A DNA stretch of 30,007 nucleotides, taken from Nitrospirota bacterium (GTDB lineage Bacteria > Nitrospirota > JAOUDF01). The notes below the pieces were generated by a model. The model was given only the letters and a program-made list of their open reading frames with translations. It had not been told where the DNA came from and made no database searches. Position 1 is the first letter of the stretch. Each line of letters starts with the position of its first letter. Both the position numbers and the translations under genes were made by a program. Positions 1 through 10,099 of the stretch are shown in pieces. The stretch is from positions 1 through 30,007 of the forward strand of contig JAOUDF010000006.1 in NCBI GenBank assembly GCA_029859385.1, given 5' to 3'.

Positions 1-688
1 GGCCCGAGAGACCCACGCGGAGCCGGGCACCCGGCGGCTCGTTCATCTGGCCGTAGACCAGTGCGGCCTTATTGATAACGCCCGATTCTTCCATTTCGAG
101 GTAGAGATCGTTTCCTTCGCGGGTACGCTCGCCCACGCCGGCGAATACGGAGTAGCCGCCGTGCTGCTTGGCAACGTTGTTGATGAGCTCCATGATGAGA
201 ACGGTCTTGCCCACGCCCGCGCCGCCGAAGAGGCCGGTCTTGCCGCCCTTGGTGTAGGGGGCGAGGAGGTCGATGACCTTGATGCCGGTTTCGAAGACCT
301 GAACACTGGGAGACTGTTCTTCGAAGGACGGGGCCTCACGGTGGATCGGCAGGTGCTTCTTGGGATTGATGGGGCCCTTCTCGTCGATGGGGTCGCCGAT
401 CACGTTCATGATGCGGCCCAGCACCGCCTCACCCACGGGTACGGAGATGGGGGCGCCGGTGTCGGAAACCTTGTAGCCCCTCACGAGACCGTCGGTCGAC
501 GTCATGGCGACGGCCCTCACCCGATTGTCGCCCAGATGCTGCGCGACTTCCAGCGTAAGGTTGAACCCGCCCTCGGTGATCTTCAGAGCATTGTAGATAG
601 CCGGAAGGTTCCCGGCCTCAAACTCCACGTCCACGGCAGGGCCGATGACCCTGACAACCCGTCCCTCATTCGTTACAGTGGCACTCAT
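1..688 (-). CDS. atpD: ATP synthase F1 subunit beta (5' part, cut by window edge)
   Basis: Catalytic beta subunit of F1, which makes or hydrolyses ATP on the cytoplasmic side of the membrane. About 229 codons are present; the C-terminal half lies beyond the left edge. I translated it by hand from an ATG at 686-688, preceded by a GAGAGG ribosome binding site. The N-terminal beta barrel (RVVRVIGPAVDVEF) is followed by the nucleotide-binding domain with the Walker A loop GGAGVGKT, then GVGERTREGNDLY and MNEPPGARLRVGLS, all standard for AtpD. It lies 28 bases after atpG on the same strand, so it is cotranscribed. Nothing is odd apart from the truncation by the window. Confidence 0.97.
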   Translation of the reverse strand, partial: MSATVTNEGRVVRVIGPAVDVEFEAGNLPAIYNALKITEGGFNLTLEVAQHLGDNRVRAVAMTSTDGLVRGYKVSDTGAPISVPVGEAVLGRIMNVIGDPIDEKGPINPKKHLPIHREAPSFEEQSPSVQVFETGIKVIDLLAPYTKGGKTGLFGGAGVGKTVLIMELINNVAKQHGGYSVFAGVGERTREGNDLYLEMEESGVINKAALVYGQMNEPPGARLRVGLSG

Positions 689-716
689 CGCGCGTTTTCC
701 CTCTCTATTACGTTAA

Positions 717-1580
717 TCAGCCTTTTAATGCCTCGGCACCGCCGACCACCTCGAGAATCTCCTTGGTGATGTTGGCCTGGCGAGCCCGGTTATATGTCAA
801 GGTAAGAAGCCGTATGACTTCCTTGGCGTTCTTGTTGGCGGCGTCCATGGCGGTCATCCGCGCGCCCTCTTCGGATGCCGACGATTCCAGCAGCATCCTG
901 AATATCTGGAACTGGAGGTGCTTTGGCAGCAGCTCTTCCAGCACTTCATCGGGAGACGGTTCAAACATATACGAGCCGGTAATGGTCCCGGCATCGTCTT
1001 CCGGTTCGATGGGAAGCAACCTCTCCACCACCACCTGCTGGGAGATGGCCGACTTGAACTCGTTGTACACCACATAGACTTCGTCGATGCCTTCGTCCAG
1101 ATAGAGTTTTTCGAGGTCCTGACCGATCTCGACGGCATGACCGTACTGTACCTTGCCGGATATGCCGCTCCATGCCATCCGGGCGTCCAGACCGCGGCGC
1201 TTAAAGTACTCCCTCCCCTTGCGCCCCACGACGCTCATGCCCACCTGGCCTCCCTGCTCCTTCTTCTGCCGGATGAACTCAGAAGCCTTCTTGAGGATGG
1301 TGGTATTGAACCCTCCGCAGAGACCGCGGTCGGAGGTCAGTACTATCACCTCTATCTTTCCGGTACCCCGGCGGTCAAGAAGGGGGTGGTACTCCTTGTT
1401 GAGATTCTTCGCGAGGCTCGAGAGCACACCCATCATTCCCCGGGCATAAGGCCTGGCCTCCAGGATCCTCTCCTGGGCCTTCCTCAGCTTCGAGGCCGCA
1501 ACCATCTTCATGGCCTTGGTAATCTGAGTGGTGTTCTTGGTGCTGGCGATCCTGCGTTTTATGGGCAATAGTGACGGCAT
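717..1580 (-). CDS. atpG: ATP synthase F1 subunit gamma
   Basis: Central rotor shaft of F1, linking the c-ring to the alpha/beta hexamer. The protein has 287 residues, the normal length. The N-terminal helix (MPSLLPIKRRIASTKNTTQI, then TKAMKMVAASKL) and the C-terminal helix (TYNRARQANITKEI) form the coiled-coil shaft. The middle Rossmann-like domain carries SDRGLCGGFN. It sits between atpA (30-base gap) and atpD (28-base gap), the conserved A-G-D order. No truncation or missing motif is visible. Confidence 0.98.
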   Translation of the reverse strand: MPSLLPIKRRIASTKNTTQITKAMKMVAASKLRKAQERILEARPYARGMMGVLSSLAKNLNKEYHPLLDRRGTGKIEVIVLTSDRGLCGGFNTTILKKASEFIRQKKEQGGQVGMSVVGRKGREYFKRRGLDARMAWSGISGKVQYGHAVEIGQDLEKLYLDEGIDEVYVVYNEFKSAISQQVVVERLLPIEPEDDAGTITGSYMFEPSPDEVLEELLPKHLQFQIFRMLLESSASEEGARMTAMDAANKNAKEVIRLLTLTYNRARQANITKEILEVVGGAEALKG

Positions 1581-1610
1581 GATTTATCAGTCTTTCCTTG
1601 CTATTAGCGC

Positions 1611-3119
<1,509 letters not shown>

Positions 3120-3149
3120 TGTTTCCCCACCCCTTTTTGAAAAAAGAAC

Positions 3150-3686
3150 TTAAAGCAACGCTGTCTTCAATTTGTCCAATTGGCTCCGGATGCTGCCGTC
3201 GTATACGGTACCCCCCATGCTGACCACCAGCCCCCCGATGAGTGCCGTGTCGGTCTCGACGGAAACCTCTACCTTGCCGCCCACCACTGAGGAAAGCTTC
3301 GCCTCGAGGGCCTTCATCTGCTCATTGCCGAGGGCAACGGCCGATACCACCTTCGCCTGCTTCCTGCCCGACCGCTCGTCCAGAAGAGCCCGGTAGGCAG
3401 CACAGATATCGCCTGTAATCAGCAGCCGCCCTTTGGCCAGAAGGTACTCAATGATCTGCCTGCTCAAAGGAGACAGGGATGCCTTGTCGAGTACGCCGCC
3501 CAGAACCTTGCCGCGTTCAGCGGCGGTAAATGACGGATTGCTGAACACTGCACGCAAGTTCTTCGCCTCACCAAGAAGAGAAGCAAACCCTTCCAGATCA
3601 GCCAGCACCGCTTCAGCCTTGCCATCTTTCTCCGCCACTTCCAGGAATGCCCTGGCATAGCGGCGCGCCAGCACCAGATCACTCAT
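3150..3686 (-). CDS. atpH: ATP synthase F1 subunit delta
   Basis: Peripheral-stalk subunit that clamps the N-termini of alpha to the b/b' stalk. The protein has 178 residues, the usual size for OSCP/delta. The N-terminal six-helix domain begins LVLARRYARAFLEVAEK, and the C-terminal strand region contains DTALIGGLVVSMGGTVYDGSI, the recognisable family signature. Its ATG overlaps the stop codon of atpF (ATGA), so translation is likely coupled. It is the third gene of the visible operon. Confidence 0.97.
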   Translation of the reverse strand: MSDLVLARRYARAFLEVAEKDGKAEAVLADLEGFASLLGEAKNLRAVFSNPSFTAAERGKVLGGVLDKASLSPLSRQIIEYLLAKGRLLITGDICAAYRALLDERSGRKQAKVVSAVALGNEQMKALEAKLSSVVGGKVEVSVETDTALIGGLVVSMGGTVYDGSIRSQLDKLKTALL

Positions 3687-4252
3687 CGACTGCCTCCCAC
3701 GCCCGCCAGATAGTCGTCCACCATCCTCTTCTGGTCGTCTGCCGTAACATTCTTCTTCAGCAGCTCCTCGGCCATCTGCACCGCCATAGATGCTGCCTCG
3801 GTCCTGATTGCATCCTTCGCCTTCTTCACTTCGAGGGCTATGCGCCCCTCGGCCTGCTTCACGATCTCGTCGGCGACCTTCCGCCCTTCGGCGATCAGCC
3901 TCGCCTTCTCCCGCTCACCGTTTTCCCGGGCCACGCAGAGGATGGCATCGACCTCGGATTGACGGTTGCGAACCCGTCCTTCGATTTCGGCCAGCGACTT
4001 CTTTGCTTCTTCAATAGCGTTTTGTGAATTCTCTATTGCCCCTTCAATCTTCTTCGTGCGGTTTGCGAAGTACTCCCGCATATGCTTACCGCCAAAGTAG
4101 ACAATGACAAAAACAAGGATGGAGAAGTTGATGATCCGCCAGCCCCAGGAGGACATGAACGAACCGTGGGATGCCCCTTCAGCTGCAAAAGCAGGGACAG
4201 TCATCATGATGAAAAGGGAAACCGTTGCCAGACTGCCCGCTATGCGCCTCAA
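3683..4252 (-). CDS. atpF: ATP synthase Fo subunit b
   Basis: Peripheral-stalk b subunit, membrane-anchored. About 189 residues if read from the TTG at 4250-4252. That start has a strong GGGGAGG site five bases upstream and overlaps the stop of the preceding gene as TTGA; no in-frame ATG is as well placed. The N-terminus looks like a signal-type segment (RRIAGSLATVSLFIMMTVPA), which some proteobacterial b subunits carry, then a membrane helix (WGWRIINFSILVFVIVYFGG) and a long charged coiled coil to the C-terminus. The open frame continues upstream inside the b' gene, but that part does not look like protein. The stop overlaps atpH by four bases. Confidence 0.92.
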   Translation of the reverse strand: MRRIAGSLATVSLFIMMTVPAFAAEGASHGSFMSSWGWRIINFSILVFVIVYFGGKHMREYFANRTKKIEGAIENSQNAIEEAKKSLAEIEGRVRNRQSEVDAILCVARENGEREKARLIAEGRKVADEIVKQAEGRIALEVKKAKDAIRTEAASMAVQMAEELLKKNVTADDQKRMVDDYLAGVGGSR

Positions 4253-4674
4253 ATGGACCTCCCCAGAAGCTTTGCCACAATCCCGCCGGAAATTGCATTG
4301 ACTTCGCCGCGCAGAATCTCCCGGGCCTTCGCCGATTCGGTCCCTATCTGGGCAACCGCTGAATCCATGGCCGCCGAGGCCTTTGCCCTGGCGCCCTCTT
4401 CTGCCATCTTTTGTTCCTGGGAACCCTCCAGGGAAAGCAGCGCGAACATGTTGTGCGCCTCTACCTTGGCATGCTTGAGGGCTTCGTCGTAGTCCGTGAG
4501 AAGACCATTGGCCTGCTTCTTTATCGACTCGGCTTCGGCCAACGCCGTGTTGATACGGCGCTCCCGCTCCTCGAACAGCTTCTTCATGGGGCGGTAAAGG
4601 AAGAAGTGGAGAACAACCATGATGGCCAGAAAGTTGACCATCTGTACAAGCAGAGTGTAATCGATATCTATCAT
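4249..4674 (-). CDS. atpF': ATP synthase Fo subunit b' (b-type stalk subunit)
   Basis: Second peripheral-stalk subunit, pairing with subunit b as a heterodimer. 141 residues from the ATG at 4672-4674. The open frame extends 26 codons further upstream, but the family N-terminus is MIDIDYTLLVQMVNFLAIMV, a membrane helix starting at this ATG. The SD (AGGTG) is weak. A helix-breaking RP motif (LYRPMKKLFEER) follows the membrane segment, then a charged coiled coil. A separate b' next to b is typical of Geobacter-like deltaproteobacteria, cyanobacteria and alphaproteobacteria. First gene of the operon. Confidence 0.93.
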   Translation of the reverse strand: MIDIDYTLLVQMVNFLAIMVVLHFFLYRPMKKLFEERERRINTALAEAESIKKQANGLLTDYDEALKHAKVEAHNMFALLSLEGSQEQKMAEEGARAKASAAMDSAVAQIGTESAKAREILRGEVNAISGGIVAKLLGRSI

Positions 4675-4733
4675 AAACACCTGAGAGACAAGAGAAAATG
4701 GCTGATGTTGCCAAGGCTTGAAAAACGCCGTGC

Positions 4734-4762
4734 AAATTAGCATGGTGACCATTCCTTGTCAA
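4734..4762 (-). promoter_or_regulatory. Candidate promoter of the atp operon
   Basis: On the minus strand a perfect TTGACA (4757-4762) is followed after 17 bases by TAATTT (4734-4739), which matches the -10 consensus in only three positions. The implied start lies about 50 bases before atpF'. The spacer contains a small inverted repeat (ATGGTCACCAT). The -35 is strong and the -10 weak, so this is a sequence-based guess. Confidence 0.4.
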
Positions 4763-4880
4763 GCAAATACTTGACCAACAGGATGCAAATCGCTCAAAAC
4801 GACACGGCATGATTTATACTGTCGGGAAGAAAAGGGTATACTATGCAAACTGGACGATAAAACAGCCGGGAGCAAACCCT

Positions 4881-5217
4881 GTGAGACTACCAGAAAAGAT
4901 ATCTCCGAAAAAAGCTGCCCTTGGCCTCATTAGTCTTACTGGCCGTTTTTACCATTACCGGCTTTTTCATTCTGCCGCCGATCATCAAAGCGGTGCTCGT
5001 CAACAAGCTCTCCGAGCAGCTTCACCGCCCCGTTTCCATCGACAAGGTGAAGATAAATCCCTCCATGCTCTCCGTGGAGATAAACGGATTCACCATCAGG
5101 GAACCGGAGGGAGACAACCCCTTCGTCTCATTCGCCAGGCTGTATGTAAACGCGCAGAGCATCACTATTTTCAAGACAGGTCCAGTACTAAGGGAGAGCC
5201 GTCTCGAGAAGCCCTAG
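4881..5217 (+). pseudogene. Remnant of a DUF748/AsmA-like membrane protein gene
   Basis: The N-terminal piece of a DUF748 family protein, normally an envelope protein of many hundred residues. Visible parts are a membrane anchor (VLLAVFTITGFFILPPIIKA), then RPVSIDKVKINPSMLSVEI, NGFTIREPEG and FARLYVNAQSI, and it stops after RLEKP. A likely GTG start at 4881 with GGGAG upstream lies in a different frame; the two frames meet in a run of six A at 4908-4913, so one base has been gained or lost. Together with the stop at 5215-5217, where the family normally continues, this indicates a decayed gene. The following 235 bases show no continuation of the domain. Confidence 0.7.
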
Positions 5218-5452
5218 ATCCACCCATAAAGCAGCTACTATGGCACAATGTTTGCTGTATTTATCATATTAGATCACTGGCAAATGGAGCAATACCAGGA
5301 GTTTCCGATGCATCACTACGGTAATCACTTGATTTCAAAGGAGTTTGACGCGACTCTGATGAAAACCATCGGATACGGGAAGAACTTTGACTGGGAAGTT
5401 CTTTCCAGACCAGTGGCAATTTTGCAACACCAGCTACACAGAGGTAACTGAA

Positions 5453-6100
5453 ATGGGACGTCGAGACGCATCACTACTCATAAGAATTATAAATCCGCTG
5501 CTCATTTTCGCCCTGACGATAGGGCTTTCAGCATGCGCCACCGTCGACGTTGCCTCAAAGAATCAGTTGCTCTCCAAGCGAGACCTCTCGGCGAAAGAGT
5601 GCTACGCCTACGATACCCACAAGGATAACATTCAAAGAAACCTGCTTACGGCAGTTCCCCTGGGCATAGCAGGATTAGTATTAAACCCGCTTGGATCTCT
5701 GGTCGCGGCTGTCGGTGGCGGCATAGCCACGCAGGCGAATGCCAGAAAGGCGCTCCCTACCAAGTGTGAATTGACAGTTGACGACGCTGCACGAGAAGCC
5801 TCGATAATGGCATTTTCAAAAGACTCTACCGCAATCTGGCGTCAGGTCAGGAGTGATGGAGATCTTGTGATCAAAGCCACTCCGCTGTTCCAGAGAGGTG
5901 AATGCTTTGTACAATCTATCGAAATCATCAGAGAAATGGGGATACCGGCAAAGCGATTTACCGATCGCATCGAGGTTTGCAAGGATAAACGTGGCAGGCC
6001 TGTTATCGCCGGCCAACCTGCGACAAGCGACAACACTGGACAGCTTCAGACAAAAGAAATCATCGTCGGCAAAAACACTGCTCCTGAGTCATTCCCGTAA
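5453..6100 (+). CDS. Small lipoprotein of unknown function
   Basis: 215 residues from the ATG at 5453, preceded by AGAGGT; the open frame extends 22 codons further upstream, but that part has no signal character. The N-terminus is a lipoprotein signal peptide with lipobox L-S-A-C and lipidated Cys28 (ALTIGLSACATVD), so the protein is probably anchored in the outer or inner membrane. A glycine-rich hydrophobic stretch (about residues 70-95, LNPLGSLVAAVGGGIA) could insert into or contact the membrane. The C-terminal half has paired cysteines but no domain I recognise. It stands alone between the DUF748 remnant and the carbonic anhydrase gene, all on the plus strand. Confidence 0.75.
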   Translation: MGRRDASLLIRIINPLLIFALTIGLSACATVDVASKNQLLSKRDLSAKECYAYDTHKDNIQRNLLTAVPLGIAGLVLNPLGSLVAAVGGGIATQANARKALPTKCELTVDDAAREASIMAFSKDSTAIWRQVRSDGDLVIKATPLFQRGECFVQSIEIIREMGIPAKRFTDRIEVCKDKRGRPVIAGQPATSDNTGQLQTKEIIVGKNTAPESFP

Positions 6101-6335
6101 TAAGCCTGAATCCTGTAAATCAGCAATGGCTCAACTGTTGGAATCAATTCTTCTTTGCAAATCGAAATGATTCAACAGATTGTAGAACTTTTAACCACTG
6201 CTATTCGTTTGTAGTCCAATCTTCTTGACATCCACCCGGAAAGTCGTCATCCTTTCTCTCGGAAAATTAGAGCCAGCGTGCGGATCATTCCGTTCCGTGC
6301 AGAAAGAATCTTTTAAACCGAGGGGGAGGAAACGC

Positions 6336-7079
6336 ATGAAGAAATTTGCAGCACTGCTGGCAGCAGCATCCATTCTGGCAGGTGGTTCAGCATATGCGAG
6401 TGGCGGTGGCCACTGGACTTATTCGGGTAATACCGGTCCGGATCATTGGGCAACTCTCGATTCGAAATTTTCTGCATGCGCCGGGATGAATCAGTCTCCC
6501 ATCAACATCGATACGAAGACCGCTATTGAGGCTCAACTTGACGCAGTCAAGATCAACTACACCTCTTCCAGCACGGAAGTACTCAACAACGGCCATGCGA
6601 TCCAGGTAAACTTTGCCAAGGGGAGCACAATCACCATCGATAACACCGAGTTTGAGCTGAAGCAGTATCACCTGCACTACCCCAGCGAGAACACCATCAA
6701 CGGTGAATCATTCCCCATGGAGCTGCACCTCGTGCATGCCGACAAGAACGGCAACCTGGCGGTAATCGGTATCATGTTCAAGGAAGGGGCAGCCAATTCC
6801 CAGCTTGCGGCAGTATGGAAGAAGATGCCTCGCAAGGAAGGCGAGAAGAATGCGCTGAGCGGTGACCTCAAGGCTACGGGTGTTCTGCCCGACAGCAAGG
6901 ACTATTACCGTTTCAATGGTTCGCTTACCACTCCCCCCTGCTCCGAGGGTGTACGCTGGATTGTTATGAAAAATCCGATAACTGCCTCCAAGGATCAGAT
7001 CAAGGAGTTCGAGCACACCATGCACCACCCCACGAACCGTCCTGTGCAGCCTGTCAACGCCAGGCCGATCCTCAAGTAG
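6336..7079 (+). CDS. cah: Alpha-type carbonic anhydrase, periplasmic
   Basis: Interconverts CO2 and bicarbonate in the periplasm. 247 residues; the ATG at 6336 follows a strong GGGGGAGG site. Upstream in-frame codons exist but lie before this site. Signal peptide residues 1-21 (ending SAYA). Zinc ligands are His112 and His114 (QYHLHYPSE) and His131 (ELHLVH); the likely proton-shuttle His87 (NNGHAIQVNF) is present. The LTTPPCSEGVRW motif supplies the catalytic Thr and the second half of the conserved disulfide with Cys48. The usual SEHT motif reads SENT here. A TTGACA at 6225-6230 is a possible -35, but its -10 is poor. Closed by a strong terminator. Confidence 0.95.
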   Translation: MKKFAALLAAASILAGGSAYASGGGHWTYSGNTGPDHWATLDSKFSACAGMNQSPINIDTKTAIEAQLDAVKINYTSSSTEVLNNGHAIQVNFAKGSTITIDNTEFELKQYHLHYPSENTINGESFPMELHLVHADKNGNLAVIGIMFKEGAANSQLAAVWKKMPRKEGEKNALSGDLKATGVLPDSKDYYRFNGSLTTPPCSEGVRWIVMKNPITASKDQIKEFEHTMHHPTNRPVQPVNARPILK

Positions 7080-7088
7080 CAGATACAT

Positions 7089-7121
7089 AAAAAGCGGCAG
7101 GTTTTCTCCTGCCGCTTTTTT
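7089..7121 (+). terminator. Intrinsic terminator after the alpha-carbonic anhydrase gene
   Basis: An 11-bp perfect stem (AAAGCGGCAGG / CCTGCCGCTTT, 7091-7101 with 7108-7118) with a six-base loop and a T tract. The A tract on the other side means it could also stop the convergent minus-strand HEAT-repeat gene. Confidence 0.9.
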
Positions 7122-7158
7122 ATAACATTCGGTCATTATCATAGTGAGCGCAGCTCAT

Positions 7159-8580
7159 TCACTGGGTCGAAATAGAAACCCCCATGGCTTTCAGGGCTGC
7201 CTTGGCCTCAGTGCTTACTTCCTTATCCTCTGACTCTGCCAGATTCATAAGAAAAGGCGCCGCTTCGGATCGTTTGAGCTTCCCCAACGCCTTGATTGCC
7301 TCTATCTTTACCTGCTTGTTCTGGTCATGCATCAGGTTCAAAAGCGGCTCCAGTACGGCCTCATCCTCAAAATTGCTCAATGCCTGAGCCACAATCCAGC
7401 GGCACTCCTTGTCATTGCACAAGGCGGCAAGATGAGGAATGGCCTTTTTATCCCCGATCTTTCCGAGGGCGGAGATCGTTCGCTCCTTTATCCACCAGTC
7501 AGGGTCGCCTAACAGCGGAATGAGGGCATCGACGACGCTTTCATTCCCTATATAGTTCATTATTTCCACGGCGCTGCGCCGGATATTCTCATCTTCATCC
7601 TTCAGCAGGGCGAGGAGCATGTCCACCACCTGCTGGCCGCCGACGGAGATAAGTGCCTCAACGGCCAGCTCTCTCACCCACCAGTCTTCATCCTTCAGTG
7701 CCCTGACCAGGGTCTTCCCTTTTGTCGGGTCTTCTATGGCAGCCATGACTTCAGTAGCGGAACGGCGGATATTGACGTCCGACTCCTTCATGAACTCCAG
7801 GAGGGCGGGCACCTCTTCAGCAGTGCACAACCTGCTGAGGGCGAAAACCGCCTTCTGCCTCACCAGCATGTTGCCGTCTTTTAACAGGCCCAGTACAGGT
7901 TGCACCGCCGACCGTTCCTGCAACAGACCGAGGGCCTCGATTGCCTTGATGCGCACCACTACGTCATCGTCTTTCAGGGCTGAAATAAGATGCGGAGCCA
8001 CCCTCGGTTCCCGCAGTTTCCCTATCTCATTCATCGCCTTCTGTCGGATAAGACTGTTTTCATCTTTCAACGCCGCGATCAGGAGGTCCGTCGCGCGGGA
8101 ACCACCGACACGGCAGATTACTTCAAAGGCAGCCTTTCGTATATCGCGATCCTTGTTCTTGAAAATCTCAGCCATCCGGCCGATTACTTCCGGCCCGCCA
8201 ATGCGGCTGAGACCATCGACCACCGTGCTTCTCATCTGCCAGCTGCCGCTCAACAAGCTCTCGCAGAGCAGGGGAACAGCTTCGTCTCCACCTTGGGCGA
8301 CAAGGGTCTCCATGGCGGCCTTGCGCAATTCTTTCTGGTCTTCACCGAGGAGAGAGAGGAGGTCCTTGAGCATGGAACGATCATAAATGCCTGAAAAGAT
8401 GGCGGCACCATCCTGGGCCCCAAGCTGGTTGTCCTTGAGGGCATCAACGGTCGGCTTGAAGGCGCTCTTGCCGTGGGCCACAACAGACTTCACCAGCTCC
8501 GCAAGTTCGGCCTCATCGTAGGTAGTCCTGATCTGCGTAAGGAGAAGCGATATTTTGTTACTCTTGCCGAAAAAGAGCAC
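7159..8580 (-). CDS. HEAT-repeat (PBS lyase-like) protein
   Basis: About 473 residues made mostly of tandem helical HEAT repeats of some 31 residues, from about residue 55 to the end. The repeated pattern is LIxALKDxDxxVRxxAxEALxxIG; the sequence includes DEDWWVRELAVEALISVGG and DEDENIRRSAVEIMNYIG. Such arrays are protein-binding scaffolds; no catalytic residues are visible, so the partner is unknown. I prefer the GTG at 8578-8580, which has AGAAAGG five bases upstream; a TTG nine codons earlier (8607) is possible but lacks a good site. The upstream gap contains CGTCAA/ATTATG as a weak promoter (15-base spacer). Convergent with the carbonic anhydrase gene. Confidence 0.85.
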   Translation of the reverse strand: MLFFGKSNKISLLLTQIRTTYDEAELAELVKSVVAHGKSAFKPTVDALKDNQLGAQDGAAIFSGIYDRSMLKDLLSLLGEDQKELRKAAMETLVAQGGDEAVPLLCESLLSGSWQMRSTVVDGLSRIGGPEVIGRMAEIFKNKDRDIRKAAFEVICRVGGSRATDLLIAALKDENSLIRQKAMNEIGKLREPRVAPHLISALKDDDVVVRIKAIEALGLLQERSAVQPVLGLLKDGNMLVRQKAVFALSRLCTAEEVPALLEFMKESDVNIRRSATEVMAAIEDPTKGKTLVRALKDEDWWVRELAVEALISVGGQQVVDMLLALLKDEDENIRRSAVEIMNYIGNESVVDALIPLLGDPDWWIKERTISALGKIGDKKAIPHLAALCNDKECRWIVAQALSNFEDEAVLEPLLNLMHDQNKQVKIEAIKALGKLKRSEAAPFLMNLAESEDKEVSTEAKAALKAMGVSISTQ

Positions 8581-8791
8581 TCGATACCTTTCTGTAATCT
8601 GTACCAACCCGGACTCATCGTCCGGCTTGACGGTCGAAAAGAGCTTATGAAGAGATGGCCGCGACAGGCGGGCGCAATGGTGTTCTCTTTTTCGGCTCGT
8701 ATTCCGGAAGTCTTGAGCAGTTCAGATGATTCTGTCAATTACTTCAACAAGATTATGCCTTTTCAGGCAAACCGTCAAGATATCAGAAAGA

Positions 8792-10099
8792 TCAGGCCTT
8801 TTCTCCCACCTTCAGGTCCTCTTCAAAATACTGGTTGCCGTTGTCCAGGGCGCAAAACTTGCCGCACATGGTGCAGGTATCTTCGAGTTCCGGTGTACGG
8901 CTGTCGCGGATCTTCCGCGCTTCATCGCCGAAGAGCGCAAGGTCGAACTGCTCATCCCAGCGCCGTTCACGCCGCGCCTTGCTCATCGCCATGTCGCGCT
9001 GGCGTCGTTCCTTATACTTGGAGATATCGCCGATATGGGCCGCCAGCCGGGTGGAGCGGACACCTACCCGCACGTCCTCCTCGTTGGGAAGGGCAAGGTG
9101 CTCGGCAGGAGTAATATAGCATATGAGGTCGGCGCCAAAGCGAGCCGACGATGCCGCGCCAATGGCCGAGGTGATGTGGTCGTAGCCGGCGCCGATGTCA
9201 GTGGGCAGCGGTCCCAGCATGTAATAGGGCGCATCGTTGCTCATCCGCTTCTGCAGGATGATGTTGGCCTCGATCTCATCCAGCGGGATATGCCCCGGCC
9301 CCTCGACCATCATCTGGCAGCCCATCTTCTGGCCCTCTTCAGACAGCTCGCAATTGATGATCAGCTCCTGCACCTGGGCGCGGTCGGAGGAGTCGTGGAT
9401 AGCCCCGGCTCGCAGGCCGTTGCCCAGGCTCAGCACCACATCGTATTTCTTGAGGATGCTCACCACCCTGTCGAACTTCTCGTAGAGCGGGTTTTCCTTG
9501 TTGTTGGAGAGCATCCACCCTACCATCGTCGCACCGCCCTTGGAGACGAGGCCGCCGTACCGATAGCCCTGTTTTTTGAGCCGCTCGATGGTGTACATGT
9601 TGATGCCGCAATGGATGGCCATGAAGGAGATGCCGTCCTCGCACTGCCGCTCGATGATCTCGAAGAGCAGCTCCTCGGGGAGCTTGTTGGGGCTGTGGTA
9701 CTTCTTGGCAGCCTCACAGAAGGCTTGATACAGCGGCACCGTACCTACAGGAAGATCTGTGGAGGCCAGCACCCGACGCCGAATTTCATCCAGGTCGCCA
9801 CCGACGGAGAGCTCCATCAGGGTATCGGCCCCCTCTTCCTGGGCGGCCCGTGCCTTGCGGCATTCGGCCTCGATGTCGACGATGTCGGAAGAGGTGCCAA
9901 TGCTGGCGTTTACCTTGGTCCGCATCCCCTTACCAATGGGCACGATGGTTGATTTATGATTCGGATTTGACGGAATGACCACCTTCCCCTCAGCGATCAT
10001 CTGTCGCACAAATTCAGGTGACAACTTCTCCTGAGCCGCCGCCGTCTCCATCTGGGAGGTTATGATGCCCTGTTTTGCCAGTTCTAACTGTGTCGCCAT
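8792..10099 (-). CDS. bzaF: ThiC-family radical SAM enzyme, probably 5-hydroxybenzimidazole synthase
   Basis: 435 residues with the full ThiC fold: PIGKGMRTKVNASIGTS, FMAIHCGINMYTIERLK, SLGNGLRAGAIHD, MVEGPGHIPLDEI, YYMLGPLPTDIGAGYDHIT, and a C-terminal Cys cluster (Cys409, Cys412, Cys416). Canonical ThiC makes the thiamin pyrimidine from aminoimidazole ribotide. Known paralogues (BzaF) turn the same substrate into 5-hydroxybenzimidazole, the B12 lower-ligand precursor, in anaerobes including Geobacter and Desulfuromonas. The gene is the last of the cobalamin operon, its start overlaps cbiA by 16 bases with AGGAG inside cbiA, and no thiamin genes or TPP riboswitch are near. I therefore infer BzaF. 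The Cys spacing CX2CX3C differs from the CX2CX4C of long ThiC. The alternative is a bona fide ThiC. Confidence 0.8.
   Translation of the reverse strand: MATQLELAKQGIITSQMETAAAQEKLSPEFVRQMIAEGKVVIPSNPNHKSTIVPIGKGMRTKVNASIGTSSDIVDIEAECRKARAAQEEGADTLMELSVGGDLDEIRRRVLASTDLPVGTVPLYQAFCEAAKKYHSPNKLPEELLFEIIERQCEDGISFMAIHCGINMYTIERLKKQGYRYGGLVSKGGATMVGWMLSNNKENPLYEKFDRVVSILKKYDVVLSLGNGLRAGAIHDSSDRAQVQELIINCELSEEGQKMGCQMMVEGPGHIPLDEIEANIILQKRMSNDAPYYMLGPLPTDIGAGYDHITSAIGAASSARFGADLICYITPAEHLALPNEEDVRVGVRSTRLAAHIGDISKYKERRQRDMAMSKARRERRWDEQFDLALFGDEARKIRDSRTPELEDTCTMCGKFCALDNGNQYFEEDLKVGEKA

Noticed and set aside
4900..4925. Programmed frameshift at the six-A run in the DUF748 remnant
   Set aside because: The downstream frame ends after about 100 residues where the family continues for hundreds, so decay explains it better.
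5248..5451. 67-codon plus-strand frame after the DUF748 remnant
   Set aside because: No ribosome binding site, no recognisable sequence, and it overlaps the lipoprotein's upstream region; treated as non-coding.
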